A DNA stretch of 64,000 nucleotides. It comes from Baylisascaris procyonis. Lineage: Eukaryota; Nematoda; Chromadorea; Rhabditida; Ascarididae. How positions within the stretch are numbered: position 1 is the stretch's first letter; each line of letters opens with the position of its first letter. Below the pieces are notes generated by a model. The model was not told the DNA's origin. It saw nothing but the letters and a program-made list of their open reading frames with translations, and did no database searches. Shown piece after piece: positions 51,401 through 64,000 of the stretch. The position numbers and the translations under genes are program-made. The stretch covers positions 558,001-622,000 of the forward strand of contig JAZARR010000032.1 of NCBI GenBank assembly GCA_037389465.1, in the 5' to 3' direction.

Positions 51401-53788
51401 CCAAATCACTTTAATATTTGACTGTTTCGAGATAACGAGGCGTTTCACTAAATGCGAAATTGTTTAGCGATGAATATGGCTTTCATTTAGCATATGATCT
51501 CATGTGTGGAGATATTCTAAAAAAAGAAATCCCATACAATATTTATCTGACCTTTTTTTTTCTATTCACCAATGAGAGCATAATTCATCACGCATCTTCA
51601 AAAATTTTATTTCGATATCAGTTATCTTCCCGATAAGTGGTATGATATTTTTCGAGTAGATTATATTTATGAGCTATAAATTCCACCATTTGATATATTT
51701 CAGAAAGAAACGTTAGTCATTAACTGCAAAAGGATCGATGAGCGAAACTAATGAACTCACATTATTGGCGCGAATCAAAAAGGTATCCGCTGTTTGTCTT
51801 ATTTGAACGCTTTATGCAAATCGTGGAAAAAATTTCTCTAATTAGAGTTTCATACTATCTAATAGTCTCAGAAGAGCGAAAAGCGATCATAACACATATT
51901 CGCTCTTTTTTTGGTTCGCTATATTTGTGGCGGAAATGATCGCAACAGAGACGAAATAGAATGTCGTAACGAAGAACCACCAAACGGAATCACAAACGAA
52001 CTGCTGCATTATTGCACTGGAACAGCTCATATGGAGTAAGTTTCTGCGGTGACGCCTACTGAATCAACGAATTTCTGCGTTGCAAAGCAACTTTACTAAA
52101 GTATATTTAAAAAAAAAACAAATCTCTATTTTATACATTTCTTTTAAATATTACAATTGCAAGAAACAAAAATTTCAAACTGCCTTTTTGTGGCACTTTT
52201 GACGTTGTTCAGTTGGTAATTAAACAAACAAACTTCTCGAAAGTTTTCATCGGCAATTCATTGCCGTCAAGAGACGACAAACGTTTTGCCTTATATATCC
52301 GAAAATCGAAAGTGCACAACGTCTACGCTACTATTCTCTCATCCATTCGTAAAACTCAGCGTCATTTTAGGAAAAAACGTCAAAAAAATCGAACCGGATT
52401 GGAGTTTTTTTTACATACAATTGCGCTAGACAGTGAGAATGATCTAAAAGTTGGACTGGACTTGAACAGATTTATTGGAATTATCGTTTAAGAAGGAGGG
52501 AAGAGAGGAGGTGGGGAGACTTTATTTGGAGGAGAACTGGATTAACAGGGAATTTCAGCGGGGATATACATTTAAAGGTCTATGCATCTAGAACAGTCAA
52601 TTTAAAGGGATGGAACTCGTAGGAATATACATTCTCAGAGATGCTGACCTTGTAATCGAGATTTGACAGTTGTCTTGCACTGATTTCTTCATAGCGGTAT
52701 TATTGATGCTAACGAATAATGGAAGAATGAACTAGAAAAGTCGATGCAACTTGAAATTTTGTATTCACAAACATTTAAGACTATGATTTTCGTAAATACA
52801 TTTGAGGGGCCTTTTAACTTTTCGAATAAAATATTGGTCAATGATAGCAACGATAAGGTTTCGCAAGAAGAAGGAAATTTGTTTCACTGAGAATTATAAT
52901 AAAGATTAAGTTTCACTCGTCTAGCTTACAATTTTTGGGCTTATCAATTGATAAGCTAACGAATGCTGATAAGGCAGAGTTCGTATATTTAAAAACTAGT
53001 AAAGCCGAGGAATGTAAACATAAAATTTCAAGGCGCCATATTACAGCTTCTGATTTATAAACTTCTTAAACGATTAGTAGTAATAGGGCGTAATTTTCGA
53101 TTGAGGTTACTCCGTTGAACATATGAGGCCATTTACGCACCCGAAATATCGAATTCAGAGAGACAATTCGATGTAGAATGAAACTAAGCGTCCCCTCGAT
53201 TAGATGCTCTATGAAATAGATAAATTTCATTCCCAAAAGAATAGTAAAAAGATTTACGATCTAACCGAATATATTTTTTTTTCCAAAATTGAGGTTGTGT
53301 AGGTAGCAAATATCTATAAATATCCAATAATATCCAATAATGCATATTTGGAAAATTGATTTCGTGGAAAAAAAAGATAGCTAACGAATAGTATAGCAAT
53401 CAACGATTTGAAACTAAAATATGAATCATCATAAACGCATTCAATGGTTATTATTTTCAACAAAGCAAGCAAATATTTGCAAGCTGCAAATAATTCTTGC
53501 AATCAATAATAGTTTGCTAGTTTTCGCAATTTTTTTTTTCTTCGCATTTTTATTGTTTCTGCTTATTTCGGGAAAATTTTCGGTTAACTTTCAAACACCT
53601 CCATTAATGGACGAATTGAAGCAAATTGTTTAGGTTTTTAATCGATGCTTTTTAGTAATTCGTCATTGTCATTGATATTCCACCAAAAGTTTTCGGTTCC
53701 TAGCAGATTTCATTCGTTAACAAATCGTTTTTTACTATTTAAAAATAGAGATTTACCCTATCTAATTTCACGAATGCTCATTTTATGA

Positions 53789-53908
53789 ATGTTTAAATCG
53801 ACGAATATTGGTGAATATTTCGAAAATGAAACTAATGAAACTGCAATTTGCTCGGCAACAATTAAGCGATATTTGCTTGATGGCCATTCGAATGATAGCC
53901 TGAGGATG
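53789..53908 (+). CDS. Candidate alternative first exon of channel 2
   Basis: An ATG opens 40 codons, starting MFKSTNIGEYFENETNETAI and ending GHSNDSLRM, up to a strong donor ATG|GTAAGCC in phase 0. That phase would join directly to the channel 2 TM1 exon at 58979. A separate 5' exon this far upstream would imply an alternative promoter. It may instead be the start of an unrelated small gene. Confidence 0.35.
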
Positions 53909-56132
53909 GTAAGCCTTTCATACGCTGCAAGAATAATGTTGCCTCTGTTGCCTTATTCACTCACTCATATGGCATTTTCAAGCCCCCTTCAGGCAACATT
54001 GAACACTGACCACGAAGCGAACGTCGTCTATACGTCACTACTCCACGTGCATTCTGCTCAAAGCTCACATTTCTACGCGTCGTTCTATGTGCTTCCAATT
54101 TCTTCGCTTTTTGCAGTTCCTTACTTCTAGCCCGTTCGGTTGAAAAAAATTCCTAAGTATTATCTGCTTTTTCAGTCAGGTAGGCTGTAGAGCGAGAACT
54201 TACCTTCTGCTGTGATCTCAGTGTCGACCCCGTGGTCGCATATTCTATACTAGCGCTAGCGAAAGCTCTACAAATTCTGTTAAAATATGAAAATTATTGC
54301 GATATTGAGACTTGTAGTTACGATAAAATGAAATCGAAATTTCGAAAACCGCTCACGTTTTGTTCCGATGAAACAATAATGATTACAATTGATATATATG
54401 ATTTGCTTTCGTAGATTGAGTCTAACTGTAGTATCATTTTTGAAGCACTTCAACAAAATTATTTCTTAATGTTCATTTAACACTCGCTGAACGTGTTCAC
54501 AAAATAAAAATTCTTTGCTAGGGCGATTCTACCTATTTGTTGATCTCATAATTAGCCATTAAAAAGCAAAATTAGAATAGCGAGATTCATTGTACGCCAC
54601 AATTAGCATATTTAATCGAGAAAATGATCACTTGTAGGAAAATTAGATTTGAGAGGTCATTAAACGATATCAGATGCACATTTCACCGCTCTTGTAAAAT
54701 ATGCAAAATTTGAGCAATAATGCGAGGATGAATAATTTTCAATTTACCGCCGCAACTATGTAGAAAGTGAAATAAATCGAACAATTTTCAACTTCGTTAG
54801 CATTAAATTTCCAAATTGCAGCATTTTGCTAAACATTTACATGCATAGAACGAAAAATTCACATACAGAATCTAAAATATATTGGGGAAATTTCTCGTGA
54901 TACTTTAATAAAAATAACTTTAAAACGCTATCAAGACACAAGAGATATTTCGAGATATGGGGTGATCAGCAAAGAATCAATTTATTTTTACTACTTCCTA
55001 AAATTAGTCAATCATTTTTGATGAGAGGGTTTTCTCTCATAACTATTTCACTGAATCCTAGTGCATGATTTAGAAATAATTTAATTCGTTCTAGTGCAGT
55101 CCTTGTATGATATTATGAGAATATTATTGAGCAATAATCTACTCTCGCTTACTTTTTTCGCATTAATGAAATACACTTTATGCACATATGCCACTGAATT
55201 GATTCACGTGTATGGATGGCACTAATGACCTCCGTCCTTTTTGTCTTCGAGAACTCTTTTTCAAGCCGTATGCGGAAGGTTCGCTCATTTATAATTGCCC
55301 TCATTTAAGATTCATTTATAGGGCCATAGAGGTCGAGTGATGATCCGATATTGAGTAAAATGATCATGCACGTATTGATAGTATACGTATATGAATATTC
55401 TTTCTTAACATACCTTTAACTGTATTCATTAAACCACGAAATTTTATAACCATTTTTTAAAAACTTTCCAAAATATTCCAATAAGCATTTTTTTTCGTGA
55501 GAAAAGTCTATATTTGAAAGCTTTTCGACCAGGAAATATGCTGGAAGTAAGCGATTAACAAAGAAACACTAAAAGCAACCAACGATTGCATTCGACGTTG
55601 CTAAACACCTAAATGGACTGATGCAGTGGCATCGAATTCGATATTCACTAAATGATGATGATGGCAACGAGTGGATTTCGATTCCTTTCGTTTCGTTATA
55701 CTATTATCTATGGATTCACGCATATAGTGACTTTCATTTTTATAAAATATTGCAAGTATTCACTTCAACTATGCTTAATTGTTTCGAATTCGGAAATGCG
55801 CGCTATAAATTAGTAAAAAAAAAAAGTTGATCTCACTTAGTATTGAAGCAACAGAGAGCTTTAAATGTATGCGATTTATCTCTCAAATGTCAATGTAACA
55901 TCGTAGGAAAACTCAATTTTAGTGATGTGCAACATGATGCAGCAAATCTAGAAAGCAATGCGAAAAAATTTTTTGAAGCTATTTGAGCGCCTCCTCTTCG
56001 ACTTCATCCTCATTGACCCTCATGTGACGCCCTTTATTTACGCCATCTGTATTAGCATGTAGTGGGCGAATCACTGCAACGCTCACATATATTCCTCTTA
56101 TTTCAGTTAAACCCATTCTGCATTCATTCACT

Positions 56133-56165
56133 ATGATTCGTCGTCATAAATTCGTTGTAAGAGAG
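56133..56165 (+). CDS. Second candidate first exon of channel 2
   Basis: After a good acceptor CTTATTTCAG at 56105-06, an ATG 26 bases on encodes MIRRHKFVVRE and meets the strong donor GAG|GTAAGC in phase 0. The basic peptide would suit the cytoplasmic end before TM1, and the acceptor could receive a spliced leader. The exon at 57647 resembles channel 1 more closely and is preferred. Confidence 0.35.
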
Positions 56166-57646
56166 GTAAGCTGAAATAATTCAACTACAATTGATTTCTT
56201 CATAATTTGATTAAGATTTTAGAATGACATTAAGTGGGATTGTATAGTTGAATGAATGAAAAGTTTTGAATGCGATACCTCGCATGAGAATTTGAGTTTT
56301 CATTTAGATGACGATCAAACACTGCAGTTATGATTTTTATTCCTATTTATGATTTTTTCTCATGGAGAATCCATTGTTTAATCTTTTTAGGAAAGGAATT
56401 TTAACTTGACATTTCTGTTATTAACCTCCCTAATAAGCGTCTTTCATTAATACCTCGAGTCGACATTCAAACTTTCCATCTGTCAAAGAAAATATCGCTT
56501 CAAATTTTTATCTTTCTCATGTCGTTTCTTATTTTAGCTGCCACATATCCAATAAATAATGTATTTTTTATACGATTTTTGCGCATCGTTGAGACGTCTA
56601 TCCGTTACCGCTTTCAATTTAGCATGATATGGATTTAGCCGCAAAAAAAGGTGTGGAAAATTGCATTGCAATGCCTTTGCACTCTAAACCAACTTTGCTA
56701 TTGTTTCATTTCTATAAATGTCACCACAAATTGCAGTTGCAAAGACGTTCATTAACTATAACGTTCTGCTTGGTAGTCATTGCAATCTGAACAGAGTAAC
56801 GCGAACAACAGCAATGATTCCAAGGAGAGCAATTCCATGAATTAGAGGCTTTGAAGAAACTTTGAAAGTGAAATCGAGGTGTTGTTTTGAGCGATTCTCA
56901 CCATTTGAATGCATCAATTTTTCTCAGCGTATTTTGCCAAATGTGACAAAAAGCTATTGCTATGTGAAGTGAAACAATACTCCACCAGACTGGACAATCA
57001 TTCAAATATGTAAAAAAAAAACGACTAAAATGGACAATGTGTCCACTTGGAGAAAATACTCTTCGTGTTTTTGAATCTTGAATCAAGAACACTCTTTTTT
57101 TTTGCAGATATCCACTAACCCGCTTAACAATTTGATCTGTAATTATTATGAAAGTGATAAAATTGTGGCGATGCAGGAAATGAAGTCCCTCAAAACAGTT
57201 TTGGTCTTTCCGTTCATTCTCAGACCAATCACTTGTTTCGTCCTCTTGTTGTGAACGATGATTATATAGTTGAGGAAGTTTGGCGGAAAAATTGCACTTC
57301 AGGCAACTGATATGATAAGTGAATGATAAAATATCAATCACAATATAAAAGAGAGATGGCAAAATTCGATGCAATGAGCCCATGAACTTTGCAAAATGCT
57401 AAATACACTTGGCCGGCTTTGAAGTTCTTCAATTGTCAATTCATAGCGACAGCTAATGTGCTATGTAACCACTGATCAGGTAAACTGAAAGAAATACTGA
57501 TTAGCTGAGGATTCGTCTAGTCGGCCGGATGTAAAATTATGAAAATCATTTAATTCATTGTCACAGATTTTATGAATCGCTTTAAACAATGCAATGCAAT
57601 CTAATGCTGTTAAATATGTGCATCACTTAGAAAGAATTATGCATTG

Positions 57647-63550
<5,904 letters not shown>

Positions 63551-64000
63551 GTATTTCCGAATACGCATTTAGCTAAGAAGTTTCTTTCAAGTACATTCCT
63601 CTACCCTCTCTCATCATTTCTTTTGCTTATCTCTAATTTACGTTCCACTGAACTCTGCGAACCGTATAAGCTGCATAGCTCTATAAAGATCCCTCTTTGA
63701 AATGTACAATTCTTGAAAATTTGCAAATACTACATTAGAGGAGTTTATAAATGCAAAAATATTCTCTAATATAATCGATGCTATGAAGCGTGCTCCGAAT
63801 TATTGAGAAAATTTGAAAATTAACATATTACAATCCGTATAAGTGGCCTTGCATCGAAGCGCAGGTGACGTAAAATTTATAAACATCACAAACAACAATA
63901 AAAATTGATGTCTTTTTTAATGTGGTTTAATCGGTTGGAACAATAAAAAAGATCATTCTTCATCCTCTCGCAAATACTATTGCATAAAACATTGTGCGTT
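63551..64000. other. Presumed intron of channel 2 to the window edge
   Basis: No segment encodes a TM3, pore 2 or TM4 sequence. I see only AT-rich DNA, consistent with an intron that runs past the edge. Confidence 0.6.

Larger units (their letters stand above)
42403..53788. other. Intergenic DNA with GC-richer patches, no supported gene
   Basis: The part from about 42.4 to 44.8 kb is visibly less AT-rich than its surroundings and holds several medium open frames on both strands (for example 42969-43163, 43545-43742 and 44579-44839, all minus). None gives a motif I can name, so it may be a decayed mobile element. A similar patch at 48.08-48.56 kb carries an internal direct repeat. The remainder to 53.8 kb is AT-rich spacer. 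Confidence 0.5.

Overview
The window looks like AT-rich nuclear DNA of a nematode. It has small exons (62 to 620 bases) split by introns of about 100 to 3,000 bases, acceptors ending TTTCAG, TTTAG or TATAG, three long AT microsatellites, many homopolymer runs, and no bacterial-style gene packing. The recognisable proteins are TWK-type two-pore-domain (K2P) potassium channels, a family greatly expanded in nematodes. The relaxed acceptor consensus and long introns fit a parasitic lineage such as Spirurina better than Caenorhabditis, but that placement is a guess.

I find two K2P genes, tandem and both on the plus strand. Channel 1 (about 17.0 to 34.5 kb) appears complete from the first transmembrane segment to a stop codon. 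Its thirteen main exons, plus one small tail exon, join without a phase error into 777 codons counted from the start of the TM1 exon. The model gives TM1, an unusually long extracellular insert, cap helices with three cysteines, pore 1 (TIGYG), TM2, an acidic linker, TM3, pore 2 (SIGLG), TM4 with the KLHYFGRK motif, a conserved post-TM4 domain, a long Glu/Pro-rich tail and a basic Ser-rich end. Channel 2 (about 57.6 kb to beyond the right edge) shows the N-terminal exon, TM1, cap, pore 1, TM2 and the start of the intracellular linker. TM3, pore 2 and TM4 must lie past base 64,000.

Layout: 1-15.7 kb holds no gene I can support, only scattered repeats. 15.7-34.9 kb is channel 1 with candidate 5' exons and a poly(A) signal. 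34.9-53.8 kb is intergenic, with an AT microsatellite, minisatellite-like and tandem repeats, and a perfect hairpin at 43.6 kb. 53.8-64 kb is channel 2 with two further candidate 5' exons. K2P subunits normally dimerise to make a background potassium pore, so the neighbours could be co-regulated or co-assembling paralogues; that is inference.

Exons were found by reading frames, splice signals, phase agreement and comparison of the two channels with each other. No alignment or expression data were available.
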